Assembly (NCBI RefSeq): GCF_022479115.1
Contig: NZ_CP092497.1
Location: 6,944,001 to 7,008,000 of the forward strand
Reading direction: 5' to 3'
DNA: 64,000 nucleotides
Source of the DNA: Amycolatopsis sp. EV170708-02-1
GTDB lineage: Bacteria > Actinomycetota > Actinomycetes > Mycobacteriales > Pseudonocardiaceae
A program made the position numbers and the translations under genes. Below the pieces are notes generated by a model that did no database searches, was not told the DNA's origin, and was given only the letters and a program-made list of their open reading frames with translations. Of this stretch, positions 26,822 through 35,889 are shown piece after piece (position 1 is the first letter of the stretch; every line of letters starts with the position of its first letter).

Positions 26822-28078
26822 GTGTCCAGCGACGATGCCTCTCCGAAGACGTCCACCGAGTGGTGGCGCGTCGACACGGCGACGCTGCACGCCCGTAAAC
26901 AGGAACTCGAAATCCTGAAACGCCAACTGGATGCCGAGCAGAACGCGATCCTCGCGGAAATCAACTCCCGCGGGGTGCGCGGCTGTAGTGGTCATTCGAC
27001 ATTAGCGGGGTTGATTGCCGAGGATTTCCTGGTGTCGGACAAGGAAGCCAGCGCCCGCGCCGACCGGATCCTCGGCCTGCACCCTGGCCCGTCGATCGGC
27101 GGAGACCCCGAACCACCCCTGGCGCCACTCACAGCCGAGGCCGCTGCGGAGGGCGCGATCGGCGGCGGCCAGATCGACGCCATCATCAAAACCCTCGCCC
27201 GCATCCCCTCCACCGTCCCCGAGAAGGATGTGCGGGCCGGAGAGAAGATCCTGGTCGAACTGGCCAGGCGTGCTGGACCACGCCAGATCGCCCGCGCCGG
27301 ACGCCGCCTGCTCGACGAACTCGACCCCGACGGCAAAGAACCCCGCAACGACAACCCCAAAGACACCCGCCCCGAGCTGCGGTTCGTGAAGCACCGCGAC
27401 GGCACCCTCGGCCTCAAAGCCAGACTCGACCTGGAAACCTACGCCCGCCTCAAATCCGACCTCGACCCCATGGCCAAACCCCACAAAGCCATCGACGGCA
27501 TCCGGGACTCCCGTAGCCAGGACGAACGCTACGGGGATGCCTTCACCGACTACGTCCGCCTGAAAACCACCAGCCGCAACCTTCCCGGCCAAGCCGGGGA
27601 AGCCACCCACATCCTCATCACCATGTCCTACGACGACCTGATGAACGATCTCGGCGAAGCCCACCTCGACCTCGTCGGCCCGATCAGCGCCACCGACGCC
27701 CGCATCCTCGCCTGCGACGCCCGCGTCCGCCCCGGCGTCCTCGGCACCGCAGGCGAACCCCTCGACATCGGCCGCTCCAAACGCACCGTCTCCCTCGCCC
27801 AGAAATACGCCCTCACCCTCCGCGACGGAGGCTGCGCCTTCCCAGGCTGCGACATGCCCGTCCCCCGCTGCACCGCCCACCACATCGTCTTCTGGCGACA
27901 CCACGGCGAAACCAAAATCGACAACCTCGTCCTCCTCTGCACCAAACACCACCGACTCATCCACCGCAGCGAATGGAAAGTCCAAATCGCCCAAGACGGA
28001 CTCCCCGAATTCACCCCACCCACCTACCTCGACCCGACCAGGACACCGAGGCGCAACACCATGCACCTCAGGACATAA
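26822..28078 (+). CDS. DUF222/HNH endonuclease-domain protein (13E12 type)
   Basis: A 418-residue protein with an N-terminal DUF222-type domain (about residues 1-300) and a C-terminal HNH nuclease domain: GGCAFPGCDMPVPRCTAHHI then NLVLLCTKHHRLIHR, with two Cys pairs for zinc and the HH and H residues of the catalytic core. These are the features of the 13E12-repeat proteins common in actinobacteria, often linked to mobile DNA. GTG 26822 has no strong ribosome binding site. The IS30 remnant just upstream suggests a mobile neighbourhood. The exact role is unknown. Confidence 0.9.
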   Translation: MSSDDASPKTSTEWWRVDTATLHARKQELEILKRQLDAEQNAILAEINSRGVRGCSGHSTLAGLIAEDFLVSDKEASARADRILGLHPGPSIGGDPEPPLAPLTAEAAAEGAIGGGQIDAIIKTLARIPSTVPEKDVRAGEKILVELARRAGPRQIARAGRRLLDELDPDGKEPRNDNPKDTRPELRFVKHRDGTLGLKARLDLETYARLKSDLDPMAKPHKAIDGIRDSRSQDERYGDAFTDYVRLKTTSRNLPGQAGEATHILITMSYDDLMNDLGEAHLDLVGPISATDARILACDARVRPGVLGTAGEPLDIGRSKRTVSLAQKYALTLRDGGCAFPGCDMPVPRCTAHHIVFWRHHGETKIDNLVLLCTKHHRLIHRSEWKVQIAQDGLPEFTPPTYLDPTRTPRRNTMHLRT

Positions 28079-28233
28079 GCCGACCCCGATCGAACTCACA
28101 ACCGGCCGCGACCGAACCTGCCCACGGATGGAAAGCCCAGGCCATCCAAGACAGACTCCCCGAATACGACCCTGCCCACCGGAACCCCGAGACACAAACA
28201 CCATCCCCGGGACATAGGCCGATCCCGCCTAAG
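27972..28233. repeat. Imperfect tandem copy of the 3' end of the DUF222/HNH gene
   Basis: The gene end (27972-28095: TGGAAAGTCCAAATCGCC..., later AACACCATGCACCTCAGGACAT) is echoed at 28127-28233 (TGGAAAGCCCAGGCCATCC..., later AACACCATCCCCGGGACAT). The copies differ in many places, and the second is not in an open coding frame. It looks like a decayed duplication of the gene tail. Confidence 0.6.
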
Positions 28234-28266
28234 CTCGGAAGAGCCGACAAAACAAGGAGTCGCTTC

Positions 28267-28845
28267 ATGAAGCTCGATTGGCCCGGCTGCCTCAACGGCC
28301 GCGACGTAGGCGGGCTGCCGGCGGCAGACGGCCGTCGGACGCGTTTCGGCGCGCTTCTCCGGTCCGACAGCCACAATCGGTTGACCGCCGAGGGAATAGC
28401 CGCGGTCCGCGCCGCGGGGATCGGTCGCATATTCGACCTCCGGTGGGCGTGGGAAACCGCGCAGGAGCCCAGCCCGTTCGCGGACGATGCCGTCTACCGC
28501 AACGCACCCTTGATCGCCGAACTGGCCGAGCAGGGCACCACCATGCCGGACGCGTACCGCACCATGCTCGACGACAACCGACGTCAGATCACCGGCGTCT
28601 TCGTTCAGTTGAGTGAAGCTCCGCCCGGCCCGCTCGCGGTGCACTGCAGTGCCGGGCGGGACCGGACGGGCGTGCTCACGCTGAGAGCCGCGGACTACGC
28701 GCTCACGGAAGGATGCGGCGGCGACACGATCCTCCGCACCCTGGCCCATCTGGATGCCCGCCACGGCGGCGCGTTCACTTACCTGACGAAAGGAGGAGCG
28801 AGCACGGCTCAGCTGCGGCAGGTCAGGGATCGCTTGATTTCCTAG
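28267..28845 (+). CDS. Tyrosine/dual-specificity-type protein phosphatase
   Basis: A 192-residue phosphatase. VHCSAGRDRTG (Cys127, Arg133) is the P-loop signature, and NGRDVGGLPAADGRRTRFGALLRSD is the N-terminal motif of this bacterial tyrosine phosphatase family. It dephosphorylates protein tyrosine or phosphoinositide substrates in related proteins; the target is unknown here. The 3' end overlaps the convergent peptidase gene by four bases. An AAGGAG site precedes the ATG. Confidence 0.85.
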   Translation: MKLDWPGCLNGRDVGGLPAADGRRTRFGALLRSDSHNRLTAEGIAAVRAAGIGRIFDLRWAWETAQEPSPFADDAVYRNAPLIAELAEQGTTMPDAYRTMLDDNRRQITGVFVQLSEAPPGPLAVHCSAGRDRTGVLTLRAADYALTEGCGGDTILRTLAHLDARHGGAFTYLTKGGASTAQLRQVRDRLIS

Positions 28846-29786
28846 GACACAGCCGACGCGAACCGGTCCAGCGCCGCGAGTTTCCAGGCCCGCTTCACGT
28901 CGCTCGAATGATGGCCCGAATCGTCGTCGATCAACAACTCCGCGCCCGGCCAGGCGCGGGCGAGTTCCCAGGCCGTGTTCACCGGGCAGCTCAGGTCGCG
29001 GCGCCCGTGGATCAGCACGCCGGGAATGTCCCGCAACAGGACGGCGTCGCGGATCAGCGCGCCGGGTTCCAGCCAGCCGGCGTGGGAGTAGTAATGCGTG
29101 ACGATACGCGCGAACGCGAGTTCCCATTCGCCGATCGGACCATTGTGGACGGTGGCGCCGGGTTCCAGTGACAGCACGGTGTCCTCCCAGAGGCACCAGG
29201 AACGGGCGGCCTCGATCCGCACACGCGGGTCGGGGTCCTCCAGGAGCCGCGCGTAGGCGGCGACCAGATCTCCGGAAAGGTCGCCGCGGAAACGGGCCCA
29301 TTCCTCGGGGAAGAACCGGCCGGCGCCGTGATACAGCCAGTCGATCTCGGACGGCCTCGTCGTGCTGATGGAGCTGAGGACGATCTCGGTGACCCGCTCC
29401 GGGAATCGTTCGGCGTAGGCGAGCGCGAGTGTCGCGCCCCACGAGCCACCGGTGACGAGCCAGCGTTCGATCCCCAGGTGTTCCCGCAGGCGTTCCATGT
29501 CGGCGACGAGGTGATCCGTCGTGTTGTGCCGCATGTCTGTCGCCGGGTCGCTCGCGTGCGGGGTGCTGCGGCCGCAGCCGCGTTGATCGAACAGGACCGC
29601 GCGATAGCGGGCCGGGTCGAACATCCGCCGCATCCCCGGCGTGCAGCCCTGTCCGGGGCCGCCGTGCAGCATGACCGCCGGCTTCCCGGCGGGGTTCCCG
29701 CAGGTCTCCCAGTAGAGGACGTTGCCGTCACCTACATCGAGCAGTCCCTTGTCGTACGGCTCGACGGCTGGATAGAGATCGATCAT
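28842..29786 (-). CDS. Prolyl aminopeptidase (proline iminopeptidase)
   Basis: A 314-residue alpha/beta hydrolase. HGGPGQGC (residues 41-48) forms the oxyanion region, GGSWGATLAL has the nucleophile Ser115, and LIHGRRDLSCPV and DDSGHHSSD hold the Asp and His of the triad. The GCGRSTPH motif is typical of proline iminopeptidases, which remove N-terminal proline from peptides. Cytoplasmic, with no signal peptide. Overlaps the phosphatase gene by four bases at its 3' end. Confidence 0.9.
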   Translation of the reverse strand: MIDLYPAVEPYDKGLLDVGDGNVLYWETCGNPAGKPAVMLHGGPGQGCTPGMRRMFDPARYRAVLFDQRGCGRSTPHASDPATDMRHNTTDHLVADMERLREHLGIERWLVTGGSWGATLALAYAERFPERVTEIVLSSISTTRPSEIDWLYHGAGRFFPEEWARFRGDLSGDLVAAYARLLEDPDPRVRIEAARSWCLWEDTVLSLEPGATVHNGPIGEWELAFARIVTHYYSHAGWLEPGALIRDAVLLRDIPGVLIHGRRDLSCPVNTAWELARAWPGAELLIDDDSGHHSSDVKRAWKLAALDRFASAVS

Positions 29787-29922
29787 GAACCGAGACTAGA
29801 CCGTCCGTGAGGCCGCGAAACACTTTCGCCGCAACGAAGTTCAGCACACCGGCCCTTTCCTCGCCGCGTCCGAAGGGGCAGATTCAAGAGACTCACCGGC
29901 GAAAACCCACGAACGGGGAACC

Positions 29923-31020
29923 ATGGCGGTCGACGGCATGAACCACACCCTCGGGGTGGAGGAAGAGTTCGTCCTGCTCGACCCGGTGGACGGCTCGGTC
30001 GCGTTGCGCGCGCCCGAACTTCTCGAAAACCTCGGCCCCGGGCCGGACGTCACCGGTGAGCTGATGCGGTTCCAGATCGAGACCGCGACCGGCGTCTGCC
30101 GCGGCCTGGACGAGGTGCGCTCGGAACTGACACGGCTGCGGCAGATCGTCGCGGCGGCGGCGGAAGCCGGCGGCTGCCTGATGGTGGCGTCGGGGGTCCC
30201 GCCGGGCGGGCTGCGGGGAGACACGCTCACGCCCGAGCCCCGGTACCGGCGGATGGCGCAGGCGTTCCCGGAGCTGATCGGCGAGGCCGGGACCTGCGCC
30301 TGTCATGTGCACGTCGGCCTGCCGTCACGGGATCTCGGCGCTCGGGTCCTCGCCGGGCTGCGGCCGTGGCTCGCCCCGTTGCTGGCGCTCAGCGTCAACT
30401 CCCCGGTGGAGAACGGCGCCGATTCCGGCTGGTCGAGCAGGCGTTTCCCGATCTGGGACCGCTGGCCGACGGCGAGACCACCCGACGAATGGTCCGGCGC
30501 GGCCGCGTACGACCGGAGCGTCGGGGAGGCCCTGCGCCGCGGCGCCGCCCTCGACGCGGCGGGCGTGTACTTCTACGCGCGTCTTTCCCCGCGGCATCCC
30601 ACGGTCGAGGTGCGGATCGCCGACGTCTGCCTGGCCGTCGACGACGCCGTGCTCCTCGCGGCGCTGGTGCGCGGGCTGGTCGCGACCTGCGCCGCGACGG
30701 CGAGACCGCCACGGGCCCGCGGTGCCCGGATCGACGCCGCCTTGACGGCCGCCGCGCGCCGCGGTCTCGACGGGCCGGGTATCGACGTCTTCACCGGCCG
30801 GGAGGCCGATCAGCGCGAACTGCTCGGCGAACTCGTCGAGTTCGTCCGGCCGGCGCTCACGGCCGCGGGCGACGCGGAAGACGTCGAGCGGGGGTTGGAC
30901 TCACTGTTCGACCACGGGACCGGTGCGGCCCGGCAACGCCGGCTGCTCGCGGAAGCGGCTTCTCCCGGCGAGTTCGCCGCGGATCTCGCCCACGCGACGA
31001 TGAACGTCCCGGCCCGGTAG
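29923..31020 (+). CDS. Carboxylate-amine ligase (glutamate-cysteine ligase type 2/YbdK)
   Basis: A 365-residue GCS2-type ligase: HTLGVEEEFVLLDPVDGSV is the characteristic N-terminal motif, GTCACHVHVGLPS and HPTVEVRIADVCLAVDDAVLLAALVRGLV are further signatures of the YbdK/EgtA-like family. It joins a carboxylate to an amine using ATP, often forming gamma-glutamylcysteine. The start is ATG 29923; ATG 29938 is possible. No mycothiol or ergothioneine gene is next to it. Confidence 0.85.
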   Translation: MAVDGMNHTLGVEEEFVLLDPVDGSVALRAPELLENLGPGPDVTGELMRFQIETATGVCRGLDEVRSELTRLRQIVAAAAEAGGCLMVASGVPPGGLRGDTLTPEPRYRRMAQAFPELIGEAGTCACHVHVGLPSRDLGARVLAGLRPWLAPLLALSVNSPVENGADSGWSSRRFPIWDRWPTARPPDEWSGAAAYDRSVGEALRRGAALDAAGVYFYARLSPRHPTVEVRIADVCLAVDDAVLLAALVRGLVATCAATARPPRARGARIDAALTAAARRGLDGPGIDVFTGREADQRELLGELVEFVRPALTAAGDAEDVERGLDSLFDHGTGAARQRRLLAEAASPGEFAADLAHATMNVPAR

Positions 31021-31031
31021 GCGGGCCGGCG

Positions 31032-31637
31032 TCACAGCCAGCCGGACTCGCGCGCGATCCGCACCGCGTCGACCCGGTTGCGGGCGCTGAGCTTCGAAAC
31101 GATCGTCGTCAGGTAGTTCCGCACGGTGCCGGCGGACAGGAACAGTTCGGCGGCGATCTCGGTCGGGTCGGAACCGACCGACGCCAGCCGGAGCACTTCG
31201 ATCTCGCGGGCGGTGAGCGGGCATTCCTCGCTGTCCCAGGCGGCGAGCGCCAGGTCGCCGTCGACGACGCGCCGTCCGGCGGCGACGCCGCGGACCGCGT
31301 TGGCGAGCCTGTCGGCGGGCGCGTCCTTGCGCAGGAAACCGTTGACCTTCGCCGCCAGCGCACGCCGCAGGGTCCCGGGGCTGCCGAGCGAGGTGAGGAT
31401 CAGTGTGCGGACACCGGGCAGTTGCTCGTGCAGTTCGGCGGCCGCGGTGAGCCCGTCCTTGCCGGGCAGGTCGATGTCGATCAGCGCGATGTCGGGGCGC
31501 GCGGACTGGGCGAGCGGGAGGATCTCGTCGCCGCTGGCGCATTCGGCGACTACTTCGATGTCGGGTTCCAAACCGAGCAGCGCGACCAGGGCCCCCCGGA
31601 CAATGTGCATGTCCTCGGCCACCAGGACCTTGATCAT
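31032..31637 (-). CDS. NarL/DesR-type response regulator
   Basis: A 201-residue regulator with a receiver domain (MIKVLVAEDMHIVRGALVALLG, IALIDIDLPGKDG with the phospho-acceptor Asp near 53, Lys in FLRKDAPADRL) and a C-terminal LuxR helix-turn-helix (LTAREIEVLRLASVGSDPTEIAAELFLSAGTVRNYLTTIVSKL). ATG 31637 is chosen on the GGGGTC site. It is very close in sequence to the regulators at 34290 and 40072. No kinase is next to it; the fused kinase at 37506 is the nearest candidate partner. Confidence 0.9.
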   Translation of the reverse strand: MIKVLVAEDMHIVRGALVALLGLEPDIEVVAECASGDEILPLAQSARPDIALIDIDLPGKDGLTAAAELHEQLPGVRTLILTSLGSPGTLRRALAAKVNGFLRKDAPADRLANAVRGVAAGRRVVDGDLALAAWDSEECPLTAREIEVLRLASVGSDPTEIAAELFLSAGTVRNYLTTIVSKLSARNRVDAVRIARESGWL

Positions 31638-31716
31638 CGACCCCATCTGCCTTTCGCCTGCGTCTCGCCCCACGAGCCGACGATACTATCCTCACACACT
31701 CGTTCCGCGAAATGGA

Positions 31717-31760
31717 AACCGGCCCTTGACCGCCGCGGGGGACGCGGTCAAGGGCCGGTT
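31717..31760. repeat. 17-bp perfect hairpin upstream of response regulator
   Basis: AACCGGCCCTTGACCGC and GCGGTCAAGGGCCGGTT form a perfect 17-bp stem with a 10-base loop. It lies 80 bases upstream of the regulator start and between divergent genes, so it is not a simple terminator for either. The rest of 31761-32049 shows no gene. Confidence 0.6.
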
Positions 31761-32049
31761 CTGTGTTGCCGCGGGAATACGTTCTTCGGACCGCGCCAAC
31801 ACGGCCGGGGGGGTTCCGGCGTGAATGCGCTACCAGGAATTCTGCGGCCACCGGCCACCAGGATCCAGTGCGCGCACCACCGGTGGACCATGGTTTTCGC
31901 ATGCTCGCCCACCCCGTGAAATTTTCACGCCGTCGCACACAGGAATCCATATCCGGCGGTGAATCAAGCACTTCAGGAGAAGCGGCGGCGAACACTACTG
32001 TCGGAAACCGCAAAGCATGCCAGAATTCCTCGAGCGAAAGGACGGCACA

Positions 32050-32793
32050 ATGGATGAGACTGTCCGGCGAGCCGTGGAGCGAGCCATTGGGGCCATGAAC
32101 GAGAAACTGGGCGAAGAGCTCACTATCGACGACATCGCCCGCGCCGCGACCTTCAGCAAATTCCATTTCACCAGGGTGTTCCAGCAGGCCACCGGGGTCT
32201 CGCCCGGCCGGTTCCTGTCCGCGCTGCGGCTCGACGAGGCCAAGCGCCTGCTGCTGACCACCTCGATCACGGTCGCCGACATCAGCCACCGCGTGGGCTA
32301 CAACAGCGTCGGCACCTTCAGCACGCGGTTCAGCAGCCGCGTCGGCCTGTCCCCTTCCGCGTACCGGCGGCAGGGCGGCTTCCAGCGCCGTCTGGCCGGC
32401 GAGCCCCGTCCCGGCCCGAAGCGGGCGATCGTCCGCGGTTTCGTGTCGGCGCCGCCGGAGATCTCGCCCGGCCTCGTCTTCGTCGGTCTCTTCCCGACGC
32501 GGATCCCCGAGGGCGCGCCCGTGCGGTACACGGTCATCGACGCCCCCGGCCCCTATCAGCTGACCGAGGTCCCGGAAGGCGACTGGCATCTGGTCGCGCA
32601 CTGCGTGACCGGCCCGCTCACGCGCCGCGGTACCGGCTACACCGGGCACCACGGCCCGATCACCGTCGAGCCGGGCGTCACCGCGCGGCTCGCGGACCTG
32701 CGGATGCGCCCCAAACGCCTGTTCGACCCGCCGGTCCTGCTCGCGCTGCCCGACCTGCGGCACCGGCCGGAGCCGGTCAAGCGCGCGGCCTGA
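32050..32793 (+). CDS. AraC-family transcriptional regulator
   Basis: A 247-residue regulator with the AraC DNA-binding domain at the N-terminus (ELTIDDIARAATFSKFHFTRVFQQATGVSPGRFLSALRLDEAKRLLL; second helix-turn-helix at ITVADISHRVGYNSVGTFSTRF). The C-terminal half (after about residue 110) is a smaller domain with APPEISPGLVFVGLFP and TEVPEGDWHLV. ATG 32050 is preferred to 32017 because GGA lies at proper spacing upstream. Its target is unknown; it sits beside the response regulator and DUF1702 genes. Confidence 0.85.
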   Translation: MDETVRRAVERAIGAMNEKLGEELTIDDIARAATFSKFHFTRVFQQATGVSPGRFLSALRLDEAKRLLLTTSITVADISHRVGYNSVGTFSTRFSSRVGLSPSAYRRQGGFQRRLAGEPRPGPKRAIVRGFVSAPPEISPGLVFVGLFPTRIPEGAPVRYTVIDAPGPYQLTEVPEGDWHLVAHCVTGPLTRRGTGYTGHHGPITVEPGVTARLADLRMRPKRLFDPPVLLALPDLRHRPEPVKRAA

Positions 32794-32810
32794 CCCTCAT
32801 CCGGCTGCCA

Positions 32811-32855
32811 GGAAAGGGTCGTTCAGGACGGTAAACGTCTTGAACGACCCTTTCC
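32811..32855. terminator. 15-bp hairpin between AraC and DUF1702 genes
   Basis: GGAAAGGGTCGTTCA and TGAACGACCCTTTCC form a perfect 15-bp stem with a 15-base loop, 17 bases after each convergent gene end. It probably ends both transcripts. Similar near-perfect palindromes occur at 45453, 45568 and 56255. Confidence 0.65.
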
Positions 32856-32871
32856 CGACGTCCACGGGGCC

Positions 32872-33870
32872 TCAGGCGGACAGCCGGCCCGCCGAAGGGG
32901 CCAGCCCGTCCCGGATGTTCTGCCGCCACAGCTCGTACGCGGGCGTCCCGTCCGCGGCGTCTTCGGTGACCTCGGTCGAGTCGGCCAGCTCGACGGCCTC
33001 CTCGATGCTCAGCCCGGCGAGCGCGCGGGCGGCGCGGCGCGTGTGCGGCGGGACGAACGACGAGAACGTCCTCGCCTTCACCGCGAAGACGACGCCGAGC
33101 CCGAGCTCGTCCTGGTGCTCCCCCGCCGCCTCGCGGAGCCTCACCAACCCTGGCCGGTCGCAGCCGCCCGCGAAGGTCGAGGCCAGCCCCACCCCGCTCC
33201 ACAGGTCCGGGCGGCGTCCGGCCGGGAAGCGGTTCACCGCCGCGGCGACCTTCACCGGGTCTCCGCCGTTGATGAACCACAGCGCGCGCCCGATGCCCTG
33301 ATCGCAGGCGCGCGGGAAGTACGCGGGGGCACCCGCCCACGGGTACGGCTTGGGGACGAACTGCTCGTCGACCCACTTGCGCGTGTCGAAGTAGGCGCGG
33401 TCGAAGGCGTAGCCGTCGACGGCCAGCCAGCTCATCGTCGGATGGAACGGCACGCCGTCCAGCTCCGGCAGCACCTTCTTCCACAGCGGCCGGGGCAGCC
33501 GGGCCATCGCGAAGCCGATGCCGATGTAGGTCAGGAACACGTGCGGGAGACCGGGACCGCGCATCAGTTCGGCCGTCCGGTCCTTCCGGCCGCCGGGCAT
33601 GACGTCGAGGATGGTGAACGCCATCGCCGCGCCCTCGTAGGCGAACCCGCGCATCTCCGGCTCGACCATGTCCAGGCGCCGTTCGGCCTCCCACAGCTCC
33701 GGGGCGGCGATCCCCCACTCGAAGCCGCACACCACCGACTGCGGGATCGACTCCAGCCGGGCGGTCGACGGCGTCCGCGGCACTCCGAAGCCGCGCCCCT
33801 CGAAGCCGACCGAAGCCAGCGAAGGCGCGAACATGACCTTGCGCAGGGCACCCAGCAATGAGCTCATCAT
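32872..33870 (-). CDS. DUF1702-family protein (UnbL/E3-like)
   Basis: A 332-residue protein of the DUF1702 family, to which the conserved enediyne protein UnbL/E3 belongs. Its C-terminal segment DGTPAYELWRQNIRDGLA resembles that of the partial gene at 63888-64000 (DGELPAFETWRQRIATEVL). Typical internal motifs include FEWGIAAPELWEAERRL, FAYEGAAMAFTILD and ACDQGIGRALWFINGGD. ATG 33870 follows AAAGGAC; ATG 33867 is equally possible. It is about 15 kb from the enediyne operons, with regulators on both sides. Whether it acts in the enediyne pathway is inference. Confidence 0.7.
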   Translation of the reverse strand: MMSSLLGALRKVMFAPSLASVGFEGRGFGVPRTPSTARLESIPQSVVCGFEWGIAAPELWEAERRLDMVEPEMRGFAYEGAAMAFTILDVMPGGRKDRTAELMRGPGLPHVFLTYIGIGFAMARLPRPLWKKVLPELDGVPFHPTMSWLAVDGYAFDRAYFDTRKWVDEQFVPKPYPWAGAPAYFPRACDQGIGRALWFINGGDPVKVAAAVNRFPAGRRPDLWSGVGLASTFAGGCDRPGLVRLREAAGEHQDELGLGVVFAVKARTFSSFVPPHTRRAARALAGLSIEEAVELADSTEVTEDAADGTPAYELWRQNIRDGLAPSAGRLSA

Positions 33871-34289
33871 ACGTCCTTTGTGGATAGTGGCGGCTTCGCG
33901 CGAACCGGCTCGTGCCGAGGAGACCATGCCGCGATCGACGTCCGATCGAGGCCGGCGCCGGTACCGCCGAACAGTCCATCGCCGCCTTCGAAAAGGAGAG
34001 AGTTCACCCGTTCGCCGAACCGATTCACCGGAATGGAACGTACTCATCGGGGAATGAAAACCACTCGAGGTAGCAATTTTACCTTCTTCTGACCTGACAG
34101 CGAGTAATCGATCGCTCGCAGTTTCAGCACCCTCGAAGCCGTACCATCGTCGCAGCTCATCGGCACATTGATCATGCCGGGCAGGCCGCCGGGAAAAGCG
34201 CAACCTTGTATCGTGCGATTCCGATTCACTCTTCCGGGTTTGCTATGTACACTGAGAGTTAGCGCGTTTCTGGGGAAGAGGAGGTCGGA

Positions 34290-34895
34290 GTGATCCGAGT
34301 CCTATTGGCCGAGGATATGCACATGGTCCGTGGCGCCTTGGTCGCTCTGCTGAACCTCGAACAGGACATCGAGGTCGTCGCCGAGGTCTGTTCGGGCGAC
34401 AAGATCCTTCCGATGGCCGCGGAGTATCTCCCGGACGTCGCGATCATCGACATCGATCTGCCAGCCAAGGACGGGCTCGCGGCCGCTTCCGAGCTCTGCC
34501 AGCAACTTCCGAGCGTCCGCACGCTGATCCTCACCTCGCTCGGCCGTCCGGGCACCGTGCGCCGCGCGCTCGACGCGAAGGTCAACGGCTTCCTGCTCAA
34601 GGACGCGCCTGCCGACAAACTCGCCAACGCCGTCCGTTCGGTCGCCATCGGCCGCCGGGTCATCGACAGTGAACTGGCGTTGTCCGCCTGGGAAACGGAA
34701 GACTGCCCGCTGACCCCGCGGGAAGCCGAGATCCTCCGCCTCGCGGCGAACGGGCGCACGGTCGCCGACATCGCGGCGGAGCTGTTCCTGTCGCCGGGGA
34801 CCGTGCGGAACTATCTCGCCACCGTGGTCACGAAACTCAACGCCCGCAACAGGGTGGACGCCATTCGCATCGCCACCGATTCCGACTGGCTCTGA
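34290..34895 (+). CDS. NarL/DesR-type response regulator
   Basis: A 201-residue regulator: receiver domain (VLLAEDMHMVRGALVALLNLEQDIEVV, VAIIDIDLPAKDG with the phospho-acceptor Asp, FLLKDAPADKL) and LuxR DNA-binding domain (LTPREAEILRLAANGRTVADIAAELFLSPGTVRNYLATVVTKL). GTG 34290 follows a strong GAGGAGG. It is divergent from the DUF1702 gene; the 419-base gap between them holds no gene but probably both promoters. It is a paralogue of the regulators at 31032 and 40072. Confidence 0.9.
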   Translation: MIRVLLAEDMHMVRGALVALLNLEQDIEVVAEVCSGDKILPMAAEYLPDVAIIDIDLPAKDGLAAASELCQQLPSVRTLILTSLGRPGTVRRALDAKVNGFLLKDAPADKLANAVRSVAIGRRVIDSELALSAWETEDCPLTPREAEILRLAANGRTVADIAAELFLSPGTVRNYLATVVTKLNARNRVDAIRIATDSDWL

Positions 34896-35061
34896 CCCGT
34901 TCCGCGTCTTCTCTTTTGCCACAACCGGTTCATCGCGCCAGGTCGTGACGATCGCATACGGCGCAACGAAGAAATCATGGTCCGCCGGGTGTTTCCGGCA
35001 CTGTTCCGAAGGTTCCGCCTCTGTCACCGTCATCGAGGGGGAGTCCGCCGGAGGGGCAGGG

Positions 35062-35841
35062 ATGCACGCGATGACCATCGAACCGGGTGACACGGCCAGG
35101 CTGCTGGGGCCACTCGAGCTGCACATCGGCGGTGCCGATCGCGCGCCGAGCACGCCGAAACTTCTGCAACTGCTGGCGATGCTGCTCATCCGTCCCGGCA
35201 AGACGGTCCACGTCGACTCCCTCGTCCACGAGCTGTGGAACGACGCGCCCCCGCGCAGTGTCCGCCGGACCCTGCACACCTACGTCCACCACCTCCGCCG
35301 TCACCTCGACCCCGGCGGCACCGGCGGCATCCTGGTGACCAGCTCCCCCGGTTACCGGCTGGAGATCGACGCCGGCGTGGTGGACGTGTCGGAGTTCCAG
35401 CGGCTCCACCGGCTCGGCCGCGACCTGCTGGCCGAGGGCGACAACGCGGCGGCCGCGCACGCGTTCCGTACCGCGCTGGACCTGTGGTCCGGTCCCCCGC
35501 TGGCGAACATCCACTGTGGACCGACCTTGGCCGCGTACACCGTCTATCTCCTGGAGCATCGGCGCAACGCCCGCGACCTGTGGATCGAGGCCGAGATCCG
35601 GGCGGGCAGGCACCGGGAGATGCTCGGCGTGCTGCGGTCGCTGACCACCGCCGACCCGTTCGACGAAACCCTGCACGCCCACCTGATCCGCGCGCTGGGG
35701 CTCAGCGGGCGGCGCAGCGACGCGCTGGCGTCCTACGAGTGGCTGCGATCCAGGCTCGAGGACGAACTGGGGGTGACACCCTGCGCCGAACTGCGAGAGC
35801 TGCACCGCGAACTGCTCTCCGAAGGACATCCGGTCCGCTGA
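35062..35841 (+). CDS. SARP-type (AfsR/DnrI) pathway regulator
   Basis: A 259-residue regulator with an N-terminal OmpR-type DNA-binding domain (LLIRPGKTVHVDSLVHELWNDAPPRSVRRTLHTYVHHLRRHL, YRLEIDAGVVDVSEF) and a bacterial transcriptional activation domain (RTALDLWSGPPLANI, LRSRLEDELGVTPCAELRELHRELL). It has the normal SARP length and lacks the NB-ARC extension. ATG 35062 follows GGAGGGG. SARPs usually activate secondary-metabolite genes, so this is a plausible regulator of the nearby enediyne locus. Confidence 0.85.
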   Translation: MHAMTIEPGDTARLLGPLELHIGGADRAPSTPKLLQLLAMLLIRPGKTVHVDSLVHELWNDAPPRSVRRTLHTYVHHLRRHLDPGGTGGILVTSSPGYRLEIDAGVVDVSEFQRLHRLGRDLLAEGDNAAAAHAFRTALDLWSGPPLANIHCGPTLAAYTVYLLEHRRNARDLWIEAEIRAGRHREMLGVLRSLTTADPFDETLHAHLIRALGLSGRRSDALASYEWLRSRLEDELGVTPCAELRELHRELLSEGHPVR

Positions 35842-35889
35842 CCGAGCACCACCCGCCACCACCAGATCAAGGAAACTGAGGAGTCAAGC

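Noticed and set aside
27002..28204. Minus-strand frame over the DUF222/HNH gene
   Set aside because: Gly/Val-rich shadow without motifs; the HNH gene explains the coding signal.
30901..32763. Long minus-strand frame covering the response regulator and the region upstream
   Set aside because: Most of it is a wrong-frame reading; only the 31032-31637 frame carries the receiver and LuxR motifs.
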